From positions 237,694-301,693 of the forward strand of contig NZ_JASHIC010000002.1 in NCBI RefSeq assembly GCF_030056705.1: 64,000 nucleotides of DNA, in the 5' to 3' direction. Every line of letters begins with the position of its first letter. Positions within the stretch are counted from its first letter, which is position 1. The position numbers were made by a program, and so were the translations under genes. Under the pieces are notes generated by a model. It saw nothing but the letters and a program-made list of their open reading frames with translations, ran no database searches and had not been told where the DNA came from. Source of the stretch: Flectobacillus longus (GTDB lineage Bacteria; Bacteroidota; Bacteroidia; Cytophagales; Spirosomataceae). This document shows, piece after piece, positions 27,359 through 36,319 of the stretch.

Positions 27359-29617
27359 TTATCGTCCGTTTAGGTTCATTATTCTAAGATTATTTATTGC
27401 TTGGACATTCCCTTTTGCAATTGCTTTTTCAAAATAATCTCTCGCCATAATGTAACTGCTACTATTATAGTATTTTACACCATTTTCGTTATAGTATATC
27501 CCTAAAAGTTTAGTGGCATCGACATTTCCATGCTGTTCGGATAACTCACAAAATATTATAAACTCAGATTCGCTGCTTTTCAATTTATATCCACCTTTAA
27601 GATATAAAAGTGCTATTCTAAGATAATTTTTACCAGCAGTAGAACTATCTTGCTTAATGGCTTTTAAATAGTATTTTTTTGCCTCAGCATAATCTTTTTC
27701 AACACCAGTCCCTTCTTTATAATCGAAAGCTAAGTTCTCAATGGCTGTTATGTTATCATTATCATAGTCAACTGCTTTTTTTGTATATTGAAACGAGCGT
27801 TCATAGTTGGTGGCCACATATTTCCCCATGTAGTATAAATAGCCTAATCTTGATAAAGCACTAGAGTAATTTTGTTTAGCGGCACTGTTTAATAATTCTA
27901 ACCCTTTGACTATATCTTGAGGCATTCCAATACCTTCTAAATACATGTTCCCTAATGCTAATTGTGCCATTGGATGTCCCTTTTCTGCTGACTTTTTATA
28001 CCATTTTGCAGCCTCTTCAAAATTAATGTCTGTCCCATTACCATAATAATACATTTGTGCTAGATTTGACTGGATAAAGGCATATCCTTTGTTCGCAGAT
28101 TTTAGGTAATACTCAAATGCTATTTTATTATTTTTAGAAACACCATCCCCACTAGAATACATTGCTCCTAGATTTCCTAGGGCTTCTGGATCTCCTGATT
28201 CGGCTAATTTTTTCATGGCTTCAATTGCTTCCAAATAATATCTATCAGCTTTGTCTGGATCTTTTACTACACCTTTACCTGTTTGATAGGCATTTGCAAT
28301 TCTCCAATACGCCATTTTGAAACCTTTTTTAATAGCTTTATTGGTATACTCCCAGCCTTTGCTATAATCTTTTACAGTTCCTAAGCCATTATACGTTAAT
28401 TCTCCTAAGTAGTAATCAGCATCCCCAGAGCCTAATTCACTTGCTTTTTGTAGTTTTGAGAAGGCTTCTTTATATTTTGCATCGTAAAACGCAGACATAG
28501 CAGGAACTAGTTCATGTAGCATTGCAGATTTTTGTTTAGTAGAATCAGCATCAATGTATTCGAGAGCTTTGTCAAAATAAACTGTTGCACTATCATATTG
28601 GGCAATGCCTAAAAAATTACTTGCTTTTTGGTAGTTTTCCTGATGATGAGTGATTTTGTGCTTATGATTTAGATAAAAACCAATTACTCCCAAGGTTACA
28701 ACAATACCACAAAGTCCCAAAATTTGAATCTGTTTTTTCCTCCACCAATCTATTGCTTGGGGATTGTTTAAAGCGTTACGAAACTCTGCTACACTCTGGA
28801 AACGATTTATTGGTTCTTTTGCAGTCGCTCTATCTAAAAAATCATAAACTGCCTCACTCAAAATACTATTTTTAGGTAATGGGCTACTTACTTGGGCTTG
28901 CATTGTATCAAATTCATTTCCCTTTTCGAAGGGTGGATTTCCTGTAAGCATTTCGTAAATAGTGATACCTAAAGCATATAAATCGGTAGTTTCTTTTATT
29001 TTATCATTTTCACCTTTGATTTGTTCGGGAGGTGAATAATTCGGTTTACCAATCAACGTACCTACTCCTGTTAAAGATTTTGTTTTTCCCCCTGTTATTC
29101 TAACGACTCCATAATCCATTAGTTTTACGCTACCATCACTACATATACGAATATTAGAAGGATCAATATCTCGGTGAATTATTCCATTTTGATGTAAAAC
29201 CTCTAAACCATTCAATACCCCATTTATAATTGGTTTGGCTTCATCGTAGGAAAATACTTTGTTTTGGATTTTATTAGAAGCTATTTTATCGCTTAAATTT
29301 TCACCTGGAACAAAAACGCTCACATCGTGATAAATGCCGTCCTGTTCAACAAAATCAAGCATTTCAATTAAATTATCATGTTTTATTTTAATTTCTGAAG
29401 CTCGCTTTACCCTCTCTACATTATTAACATTTTCGGTAAGGTCTCTGAACAACACCTTAATAGCTACCTTTACCTCTTCATTCTCGTTATTCGTGTTTAC
29501 TTTTTTTCCACTGAAAACACGGCCCATACCCCCAGCGCCTAAAAAACTATCGACATCTTTGGGGTTGAATATATAGGTATTATTATCGCCTTTGAGTTTG
29601 ATATACGACATAGACAA
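27359..29617 (-). CDS. Membrane Ser/Thr protein kinase with Sel1/TPR C-terminal domain
   Basis: A 752-residue protein. The kinase domain (about 18-285) has glycine loop GAGGMG (27-32), Lys54 (VAIKVL), HRD (148-150) and DYG (168-170, in place of DFG). The catalytic-loop Lys, normally two residues after HRD, is Asp152 (HRDIDPSN), so activity may be reduced or altered. One membrane helix (about 298-316) follows, then a long solenoid of TPR and Sel1 repeats (330-752, for example ALGNLGAMYSSGDGVSKN, AQLALGNMYLEGIGMPQD). The solenoid should face the periplasm and may bind ligands or cell-wall-linked proteins. Co-transcribed with the second kinase. Confidence 0.9.
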   Translation of the reverse strand: MSMSYIKLKGDNNTYIFNPKDVDSFLGAGGMGRVFSGKKVNTNNENEEVKVAIKVLFRDLTENVNNVERVKRASEIKIKHDNLIEMLDFVEQDGIYHDVSVFVPGENLSDKIASNKIQNKVFSYDEAKPIINGVLNGLEVLHQNGIIHRDIDPSNIRICSDGSVKLMDYGVVRITGGKTKSLTGVGTLIGKPNYSPPEQIKGENDKIKETTDLYALGITIYEMLTGNPPFEKGNEFDTMQAQVSSPLPKNSILSEAVYDFLDRATAKEPINRFQSVAEFRNALNNPQAIDWWRKKQIQILGLCGIVVTLGVIGFYLNHKHKITHHQENYQKASNFLGIAQYDSATVYFDKALEYIDADSTKQKSAMLHELVPAMSAFYDAKYKEAFSKLQKASELGSGDADYYLGELTYNGLGTVKDYSKGWEYTNKAIKKGFKMAYWRIANAYQTGKGVVKDPDKADRYYLEAIEAMKKLAESGDPEALGNLGAMYSSGDGVSKNNKIAFEYYLKSANKGYAFIQSNLAQMYYYGNGTDINFEEAAKWYKKSAEKGHPMAQLALGNMYLEGIGMPQDIVKGLELLNSAAKQNYSSALSRLGYLYYMGKYVATNYERSFQYTKKAVDYDNDNITAIENLAFDYKEGTGVEKDYAEAKKYYLKAIKQDSSTAGKNYLRIALLYLKGGYKLKSSESEFIIFCELSEQHGNVDATKLLGIYYNENGVKYYNSSSYIMARDYFEKAIAKGNVQAINNLRIMNLNGR

Positions 29618-29637
29618 GAGATTTTTAGTGAAAGGGT

Positions 29638-30216
29638 TTAGTAATTCATTGGTTTTGTCCCGTCTGAATTGAACTCTCTGGAAGAATAATCATAATCAAC
29701 AATTCCTCTAAAAATATCGCTCTTCTTTAGATTTTCGGCGTATTTATCAACTATCATAAGCTTCAATTCATAATTGCCTATTCTTAACTTATCATTATTT
29801 TTAGCGATAATACCATTATAGGCTAATATTTTCTTGCCATTCAAAAATGTACCATTGGCTGAAGCTGTGTCAATAAGCACCACATCAAATTTATTTTCGT
29901 CCTCATTTCTAGTAATATTGAGTGTAGCATGTTTACTTGAGACAGTACCTTCGTTAAGTTTTATGTTACAATCGTTTTCTTTTCCAAGAAAGTTATTACC
30001 TTCTCTTAGTACCCAGTACTCCCCAAGTTCTGTCTTAGAGTAAGATACAAGGAAACCTACTAATGTATTGACACCTTCTGGATTTTCCGATTTATGATCG
30101 TCCTCGTGACCAGCGATAATTGTGCCACCACTTTTCATATTTCCTCCTTCACTATTTTGAATGGGAATTGTTCCTCCATTTTGAGCGGAATAGTTATTCA
30201 ATTTGGTATTTGCCAT
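29638..30216 (-). CDS. FHA-domain protein with N-terminal threonine motifs
   Basis: A 192-residue soluble protein, first gene of the phospho-signalling operon. The FHA domain (about 60-155) shows SSKHATL (93-99) and NGTFLNG (121-127); the usual GR at the first loop is GK (78-79). The N-terminal 55 residues are disordered-looking and contain the repeated motif GGTI (Thr16 and Thr32) and a further Thr51. In GarA/OdhI-type FHA proteins such an N-terminal Thr is phosphorylated by the kinase and then bound by the protein's own FHA domain. That comparison is inference. The kinase gene follows after 20 bp. Confidence 0.85.
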   Translation of the reverse strand: MANTKLNNYSAQNGGTIPIQNSEGGNMKSGGTIIAGHEDDHKSENPEGVNTLVGFLVSYSKTELGEYWVLREGNNFLGKENDCNIKLNEGTVSSKHATLNITRNEDENKFDVVLIDTASANGTFLNGKKILAYNGIIAKNNDKLRIGNYELKLMIVDKYAENLKKSDIFRGIVDYDYSSREFNSDGTKPMNY

Positions 30217-30479
30217 GATTCTTAATTAATTGTTAGTACAAATTTTCCTATAGAAGAAGTTGGTGTTTAGTCACCTGTTATCCAGTCACAAATCTCAAGG
30301 ACTTTATTAAATGTCAGCTTAAACTATAAATCATAAGCCTCTCATCAACAAACAAAATAATTCCTTATTTTTATTTGTTTTGTATAATTAACACGATGCT
30401 CAGCTTACTTAACTATTTTGACTTGACTCAATGCATTAGCTAGCTTAACTAACTAACCACAAGCAATTTACATTAACAT

Positions 30480-31140
30480 ACTCCTTCTAAACCACCGAGA
30501 AATAAGAAATATGTATTAGACTCAAAGCTCTGTGTAACTTCTAAAGGCTCTTTCACCCTAGCTTCAAGGCGTTTTTTAGCCTTTCTACGAATAGAAAGTC
30601 TCATCTGTACATACACCCGATGCACTCGCTTATGATTGAAGATATGACCCGAATTGCGCATACGATAATAAAACTTCCAAAAGCCTTCACGAGGATAGTC
30701 CTTGCTCAATTGTGATAATTCATTCATTAACACTTGATCGTCCTTAACGGATTGATAACTTAAACTGCTTCGGCTCGTTTTGAAGATAAGTATGCCGTGC
30801 TAATGCCTCTTGGGTATAGTCCTTTCAACTCTCACACAAGTGCTCGCTTGAAACAAGGCTTTAGAGCTTTTTTTCTATGACATATTTTGCCATATCCAAC
30901 TCTAGGGCTAGTTCAGCATACATGCGCATGAGTTTGGCGCTCTCTTCTTCAAGTTGTTTGACCTCCTTGAGTTCGCTCGCTTCTGAGCCAACATAAGGCT
31001 GACGTCATTTATAAAATTTACATTGTCGACTCCATATTCGCGAACTATGGTGTCTAAGGATTTACCAGATTAAAATTCCTTAAGAATCTTAGCTATTTCG
31101 GTCGGACTAAATTTGCTGCTTTTCATAATACTTACTTAAA
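30480..31140 (-). pseudogene. IS3-family transposase remnant, copy 2
   Basis: Minus strand: orfA begins near 31126 (MKSSKFSPTEIAKILKEF, then a stop, SGKSLDTIVREYG), followed by fragments of an orfA coiled coil and an orfB start (NELSQLSKDYPREGFWKFYY, VHRVYVQMRLSIRRKAKKR). Several stops and frameshifts break it, and it is cut off after about 75 residues of orfB at 30480. Sequence words are shared with the remnant at 20886-21690, including the stretch around SYQSVKD. The two broken copies face each other across the phospho-signalling cluster. Confidence 0.78.
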
Positions 31141-31447
31141 GTTAAAAAATATCACACTTTTTAAACTTTTAATCTGTACTATTTTTGGGGAACCTTACAG
31201 AAAGAGATTATCCAAAAACTTAAAACGACTAACCTACACCCATATACGTGCGATATTATATAGGCATAATACTCGCTTTAATTAGAAATAAGAGAAAATT
31301 GCTACAGCTTATTCTCGCTGGAACAGCAATAACAATGTCTCCCATCTTCATTTAATACGATACAATAGTAAAAATTGATTTCATATTAAATTATCAGAAA
31401 ATCAAATAAATTAAGAAAACCACTTAATTGTTATAAAATCCAACTTG
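31141..31447. other. Gene-free stretch next to IS3 remnant
   Basis: About 307 bp. It probably includes the left end of the IS3 element, but no matching inverted terminal repeat can be paired with the truncated right side. No gene is visible. Confidence 0.4.
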
Positions 31448-32773
31448 TTAAAAAGGTAAAGGTCTTACAAAATTTCTATAATAGTTTACATCTACTTCTA
31501 TCAAATCATTTGCGGCTTTATATTCTGGATACTCTATTTTTGTTGCATAATTAAGTGCTTGCAAAAATTGTTTAAAATAAGCTTTCTTTTTCTCAGAAGG
31601 CGTTTTAGCTTTGCCTATTATATCTGAATATGAAAGCATAGTAGTTTCTAAATATAAGCGTTTTCTGTCTTTCTTATTGCTAGTATAAAATCCTAAAAAG
31701 CAATGATTATGAGTCAAAACCATTAAAGTAGAGATACCCATTGCTCTCAAAATAGAAGCTAAAACAACAGTACCATCCACACAGTTTGCCTGCTGTGTTT
31801 TTAAAGCATTATCAAATGTTCTAACTTGTTGGCTCTGAAAGTCAAGAGTACTATTTGTTGATGTTGCTGTAATACTACTATATTGGAAACCTCTATCATG
31901 AAGAACTTTCCATACCGCAGCAACTTGATTAATCGTATTCAACTCATCTCCCTGATAGCCATCCACTGAAGTAATCATTTTAGTATTCAATGCTTCTTTT
32001 AAGATTTTGTCTACCTCTGGATGTTGTTCTTGTATATACGAGGTGAAAAGGAAGTCAAGTTTTTTTTCTTTATAGCTATATAAACAATCATTTATACTTC
32101 TCATAAAAAGAGGGACCGATTTTTCTTCTTTATTCCCATCACTATCGAATATCCTAAAAACTACATTGAGAGGAGTGCTACTCAATTGTTTAGCGAGGGT
32201 GGAAACATTCCAAGGAACAGAAGGCATAAAATATATTTCTTGCTGTGCTTGTTGGAACATAAAATCACCACTTACCTTTTCGAAGTACTTTTTATCAACA
32301 CTTTCAATTTCCCATCTAACTGGAATAAAGGATTTATCACTATTGAATCGAAAGCCTAATGAACTACTTTTAATAGAATTCATCATTGGATCATCTACCT
32401 CTCCTTTATAGGTTGCCATACTAATAATAACAGATGGAAAAAGTTGATTGTCAAAATATGCGATAGGCTCCCATTTAAAGTTTGTAAAGATTCCTCTCTT
32501 AAATTTAGGTTTTGTCTGTTGACTTTCAGGAACTGAAGCTTGAAAGGAATTATCTTTTACAACTTTAACTGATTTGTTAAATTCAGCGCTAGTACGTTTT
32601 GTTGCATCAATTAGTCCTCCCAAACTTTTTATAGCTTCTGCTCCATTTTTAAAGGTTTCTGAAGCATCTTTTAATAATTTGGGGAGTTGGGCTCTTGCAT
32701 CAACACAATTTAGAAATAGAAATAAACATACAAAGCAGTTGGATAAGCTAAGGCTATTTTTCTTGTATTCCAT
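31448..32773 (-). CDS. Exported transglutaminase-like cysteine protein
   Basis: A 441-residue protein with a Sec signal peptide (hydrophobic 10-23, cleavage near ARAQ at 29). The C-terminal half has a papain-like/transglutaminase-like core: Cys331 in QANCVDGTVVLASILRAMGI, His357 in THNHCFLGFY, and a possible acidic third residue Glu376 in LYLETTM. The N-terminal half (95-230) is a beta-rich domain of unknown type. Such domains act as cysteine proteases, amidases or, when degenerate, as binding modules. It lies alone between the IS3 remnant and an unknown exported protein, in the same direction as the kinase operon. Confidence 0.7.
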   Translation of the reverse strand: MEYKKNSLSLSNCFVCLFLFLNCVDARAQLPKLLKDASETFKNGAEAIKSLGGLIDATKRTSAEFNKSVKVVKDNSFQASVPESQQTKPKFKRGIFTNFKWEPIAYFDNQLFPSVIISMATYKGEVDDPMMNSIKSSSLGFRFNSDKSFIPVRWEIESVDKKYFEKVSGDFMFQQAQQEIYFMPSVPWNVSTLAKQLSSTPLNVVFRIFDSDGNKEEKSVPLFMRSINDCLYSYKEKKLDFLFTSYIQEQHPEVDKILKEALNTKMITSVDGYQGDELNTINQVAAVWKVLHDRGFQYSSITATSTNSTLDFQSQQVRTFDNALKTQQANCVDGTVVLASILRAMGISTLMVLTHNHCFLGFYTSNKKDRKRLYLETTMLSYSDIIGKAKTPSEKKKAYFKQFLQALNYATKIEYPEYKAANDLIEVDVNYYRNFVRPLPF

Positions 32774-33163
32774 TTTTAGTAAAATTAATTTATTGTGACC
32801 ATTATTCTTATAAAGTTATACTTGTTAAATTCAAAAGGTAAAATACTATAAATTAGACCTTTAATCTTTCATTTATCACTTACAATTAAACATTCATAAG
32901 CAATCAGGTAAAAGGAGTATAAAGTATTACACTATAGGCTGTAGGCATGATGCAGAATAGCTTCAAATATTTCATAAAAGTACTTCTCAAAGATTAGAAT
33001 ACGGCATAAAGCCTAACTTGAAGTATGTAGAATTAAATTACCTTTACCCACTAAATTATTTATTAAATAATATTGTCTGAAGAATTAAAGCGGTTCTTAA
33101 GATGTTATCATTTTTGAATAAATCAGCATAATTGCACAAAGCTCCACAATTCATTTTTAAGCA
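32774..33163. other. Gene-free AT-rich stretch
   Basis: About 390 bp upstream of the transglutaminase-like gene. It should hold that gene's promoter. I see no clear element, hairpin or open frame. Confidence 0.4.
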
Positions 33164-34096
33164 CTATTTTGAACGAATGATTTTAATATTTATCCAGAAA
33201 TAGCCGTTGTTATTTGATGGGTCATTATCGTTTATAATAAACTGTAAATTACCATTCTCACTTACTGTAAATATTTTTTCATAATTTACAGAATCCCAAT
33301 TTTTATTACCAACCCTAAACAATAAACTACCGTGTTTGAAGCCCTCTATTCTGTTATAACTAGTATAACCATCAATACCTGGAGGCTCTCCATTACCAGC
33401 AAAAGTACCAAGGGTTACTTCTCCACCTGCTTCCATGTAAACTTTATCTCCGATATTAAGGTAAATAGTTGTTGGATTGTTGAAAGAGTCTATTCTTTCA
33501 TACCTGTACTCTAATCTCAGCCTTTCTATTGCTGATTTTGGAAAATCGTCTACTACCTTTGCGTCTTTATACCTCTTCAAGTCCGAAGTAGTTATATTTC
33601 TATACTTGAATCCATAAGCATATCCTATATTTGCATCAGGAATATCTCGCATTTCAATTGCATGTATTCTGTCTTTGAGTATATATATGTAGGCATTTGT
33701 ATCGAGCAAAGATTGACAATAGTAAATAGCATTGTCATTTATTTGTTTTAGAAGCTTTGTACATAGCTCAAACTCAGAGCATCTATACTCATAGGCTTTG
33801 CCATACCTTGTAATTAAGAGTTCATTATAGTCTGTTGTAGTATTATATTCTACTTTAGAATATTTTCGCTCATAAGTCTTGAATCCTATTAAATGCCCTT
33901 CATCAAACTCTTCAAAGCATTTTTGTTGAAAAGTATTAACCAATTTTTCAGACGTAGGCATCTGAAAAAAACTAATTAATTCTCCATATGTAACTCCTTT
34001 AGTACAAAGGGGGGTATTATCCTGTGCATTTGACTTGTAAGTCATATGTAAGAAAATAACAATATAGGATAAAAGTGAAAATCGCATAACTATCAT
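33164..34096 (-). CDS. Exported protein of unknown function
   Basis: A 310-residue protein I do not recognise. It has a signal peptide (best start at Met4: MRFSLLSYIVIFLHMTYKS, cleavage near SNAQ). The N-terminal half contains several cysteines (residues around 31, 54, 102, 107, 115, 121). The C-terminal 100 residues are beta-rich (VYMEAGGEVTLGTFAGNGEP, LFRVGNKNWDSV, NNGYFWINIKII) and resemble a carbohydrate-binding or lectin-like sandwich such as PA-IL-type domains, but this is only an impression. Its context is the element cargo. Confidence 0.5.
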   Translation of the reverse strand: MIVMRFSLLSYIVIFLHMTYKSNAQDNTPLCTKGVTYGELISFFQMPTSEKLVNTFQQKCFEEFDEGHLIGFKTYERKYSKVEYNTTTDYNELLITRYGKAYEYRCSEFELCTKLLKQINDNAIYYCQSLLDTNAYIYILKDRIHAIEMRDIPDANIGYAYGFKYRNITTSDLKRYKDAKVVDDFPKSAIERLRLEYRYERIDSFNNPTTIYLNIGDKVYMEAGGEVTLGTFAGNGEPPGIDGYTSYNRIEGFKHGSLLFRVGNKNWDSVNYEKIFTVSENGNLQFIINDNDPSNNNGYFWINIKIIRSK

Positions 34097-34581
34097 CGGG
34101 AATTGTATGTCTTCATACTAAAGATTGCCATTGCCTACTTATTAAAATAAAGGGCACTATTATTATTTGATTCCGAACCATTAGATATTATAATTAATAA
34201 ATCATTAGAATAACATTTATACCAGTACACTATCAGTTAAAGGCTTATAATTCAAGACCTTCTTTAAATTTGAAGACAGATATTGACAGTTTATTCCAAG
34301 ATTAGCGGTTCTCCTTCCGCAAAGAGCTACCCTTTAATATTGTATAAGAATTATCTCACGCTGATAAAAGTTATAGGAATGCTAAAATGAAATCCATACT
34401 TCTACTTTAAAGACATTGTTTATATTTTAATACAATCATCCTTATATTAAAATCTATTATCATATACTGTTACAAAATAATCGATAATCAGATATTAAAT
34501 TATACCCTACCCTAAGGCTATTTTACAAAAAAATAGTATTATTATATCTAAAGTTAATCATTAGTATAACTCTAAATAAAA
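34097..34581. other. Divergent intergenic region before LuxR-type gene
   Basis: About 485 bp between the exported protein gene (minus) and the LuxR-type gene (plus). It holds the 20-bp motif at 34503-34522, which starts 79 bp before the regulator's ATG. No other feature is seen. Confidence 0.45.
34503..34522 (+). repeat. 20-bp island motif, copy 2
   Basis: TACCCTACCCTAAGGCTATT differs by one base from 20748-20767. It ends 59 bp before the start of the LuxR-type regulator and could be an operator or promoter element. Confidence 0.6.
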
Positions 34582-35394
34582 ATGGACAAAAATGAGATAT
34601 ATTTAAGTATTAAAGCCTTTGCTGATGAATACTACAATCAAAAATCAAACTATGAATTTATCGTATCACAAGAAACACAACAGTCTGAGATAGACCGTTT
34701 AAAAAAAGGTATACGGCATGAGCAGTTTTTTATAATTGTTGACTTACTTAATTTCAAGATTATTGATCACGGAGGTTTGGAAGAGTTTGGCTTCGATTCT
34801 AAAGCCTTCTCTCTAAAAACTTATTTCCAAATGATTCCATCCAAAGGAATCACCTCTTTATTAAAACTTTTAGGAGAACAGACTTTCCTTAAAGCAAAAT
34901 CTAATCTTATGTCTTTTTTAAAGCCATCATTTATTGTTCAGATACCAATAAAATTTATGCATGAAGAAGTTTGTTTTCTTACAAAACGAACAATATCTCC
35001 ATGGCAAATGACCAGATGCGGAAAAATAACTGCTTACCTTGCTGAATTTACCATAATTAAAACTTATGATTTTGAACCCTTAAATCCAAGGATAAAAGGC
35101 CTATCAGAAGAATACTCTAATATAATTTTACGAGAATTTAATAAGAATTTTAATCAGCTAAAACCAGCAGACAATCCATTTTCACCTCGTGAAATATTAA
35201 TATTAAAAGAATACATTGGTGGAGCTAAATCTTCCAAAGATTTGGCAGAAAGTCTAGGGCTTAAAATCAATACTGTCAATAGTTATAATAAGAGTATTCT
35301 AGAAAAAGCAAAACAGTTTTTTGGAGAGAATTTACCTTTAAATACCGCCTTTGACGTGGCTAAATTCATGAGCAAACAAGGTCTTTTAAAATAA
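34582..35394 (+). CDS. LuxR-type transcription regulator
   Basis: A 270-residue regulator. The C-terminal HTH (about 199-245) is of the LuxR/FixJ type: FSPREILILKEYIGGAKSSK, then LAESLGLKINTVNSYNKSIL. The N-terminal 160 residues look like a PAS-type sensor (FFIIVDLLNFKIIDHGGLEE), a design common in Bacteroidota LuxR proteins; there is no receiver domain. It is one of the few plus-strand genes of the element and is convergent with the GNAT-like gene 45 bp away. Likely a cargo regulator with an unknown signal. Confidence 0.8.
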   Translation: MDKNEIYLSIKAFADEYYNQKSNYEFIVSQETQQSEIDRLKKGIRHEQFFIIVDLLNFKIIDHGGLEEFGFDSKAFSLKTYFQMIPSKGITSLLKLLGEQTFLKAKSNLMSFLKPSFIVQIPIKFMHEEVCFLTKRTISPWQMTRCGKITAYLAEFTIIKTYDFEPLNPRIKGLSEEYSNIILREFNKNFNQLKPADNPFSPREILILKEYIGGAKSSKDLAESLGLKINTVNSYNKSILEKAKQFFGENLPLNTAFDVAKFMSKQGLLK

Positions 35395-35438
35395 CATGAA
35401 GTAAATAGAGTTTAATTTTACTTCATGCTATTAATACT

Positions 35439-36119
35439 TTATCCTATTGTTACTTTTGTTTTCTTGAAAACAGAACCCCATTTTATCTTTAATTTCAATT
35501 TAAGTTCAGTACAGAGATTACTCCATATTAGATTATAAAGCAAACGTAAAGCTTGAAACCGCAATGAGCCAGCGTCCAAAAAATAAATCATTACAGCCAT
35601 CCCACCAGATTTGTTAAGGGCTCCTTTATCCTGTGGTCTAATACCAAGATAAAACACTGTAGAAAAAAATTTTTGCTGAAATTGTTGGATGTGTAACTCT
35701 ACAGAACCTCCAAAAATATATCTGTATCCTTTTTCTCGTACAAGTTTAAGCGTTTCAGATAGCATGATGCGATAAAAGAATATCCGATATTTAGGGATTA
35801 TTTTTCTTTTCATCCAAATACAAGAGATTTCGACAGCCTCTTTTTCATCAACTCCAAATTTCTTTTTTAAGACTCTTAAAGTTCCAACTCCATCTTCATT
35901 ACCTTCGAAGATACTGAAGTATCTAAATGAGTTACCATTTGATGCAGAAGCGAGTACAAGTCCTCCTACCATTTTAGGACCTGAAAAGAAGCAATATGTA
36001 TCTGCTTTTTGTAAATAATCAATCGAAACTTCTGTCTTCGACAAAGCTTCATATTCAGTTTTATAAACCTTCAAGAGCTCTAACTCTGGATTTTTGAGGT
36101 AATAAAAATTATGTGTCAT
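35439..36119 (-). CDS. GNAT-like acyltransferase fold protein
   Basis: A 226-residue protein. The core pattern (YCFFSGPKMVGGLVLASAS, then RYFSIFEG, VEISCIWMKRK and LVREKGYRYIFGG) suggests a GNAT/N-acyl amino acid synthase-like fold. The EISxxxM(K/R) segment recalls the conserved E-x-S-R strand of LuxI-type autoinducer synthases, but the Arg is missing and I would not call it LuxI. The C-terminal 50 residues are basic. It converges with the LuxR-type gene, so an enzyme/regulator pair is possible. Confidence 0.45.
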   Translation of the reverse strand: MTHNFYYLKNPELELLKVYKTEYEALSKTEVSIDYLQKADTYCFFSGPKMVGGLVLASASNGNSFRYFSIFEGNEDGVGTLRVLKKKFGVDEKEAVEISCIWMKRKIIPKYRIFFYRIMLSETLKLVREKGYRYIFGGSVELHIQQFQQKFFSTVFYLGIRPQDKGALNKSGGMAVMIYFLDAGSLRFQALRLLYNLIWSNLCTELKLKLKIKWGSVFKKTKVTIG

Positions 36120-36319
36120 AATGATTTGTGTTAATAATTTGTCCTAATTGTATATTGGAAATTATAGCGCCTCTGTGAGTAATAAGGAAATAAAATATTC
36201 TCAAATTGATAGATTTTGGGGAGGATTAACCAACCTGCCTTCAACATCATAATTTGTTTGAATGGCTTGAAAAGATCCACAAGATTGCTCACCGCATAGT
36301 AGTGAGCAATAAATCCAAA

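Noticed and set aside
21979..30216. Type VI secretion phospho-regulation set (PpkA/PppA/Fha)
   Set aside because: The kinase, phosphatase and FHA types are similar, but no T6SS structural gene is in the window and the Sel1, LysM and trypsin parts do not fit.
35439..36119. LuxI-type autoinducer synthase
   Set aside because: Only one short strand is similar and its conserved Arg is absent; I keep it as a GNAT-like protein.
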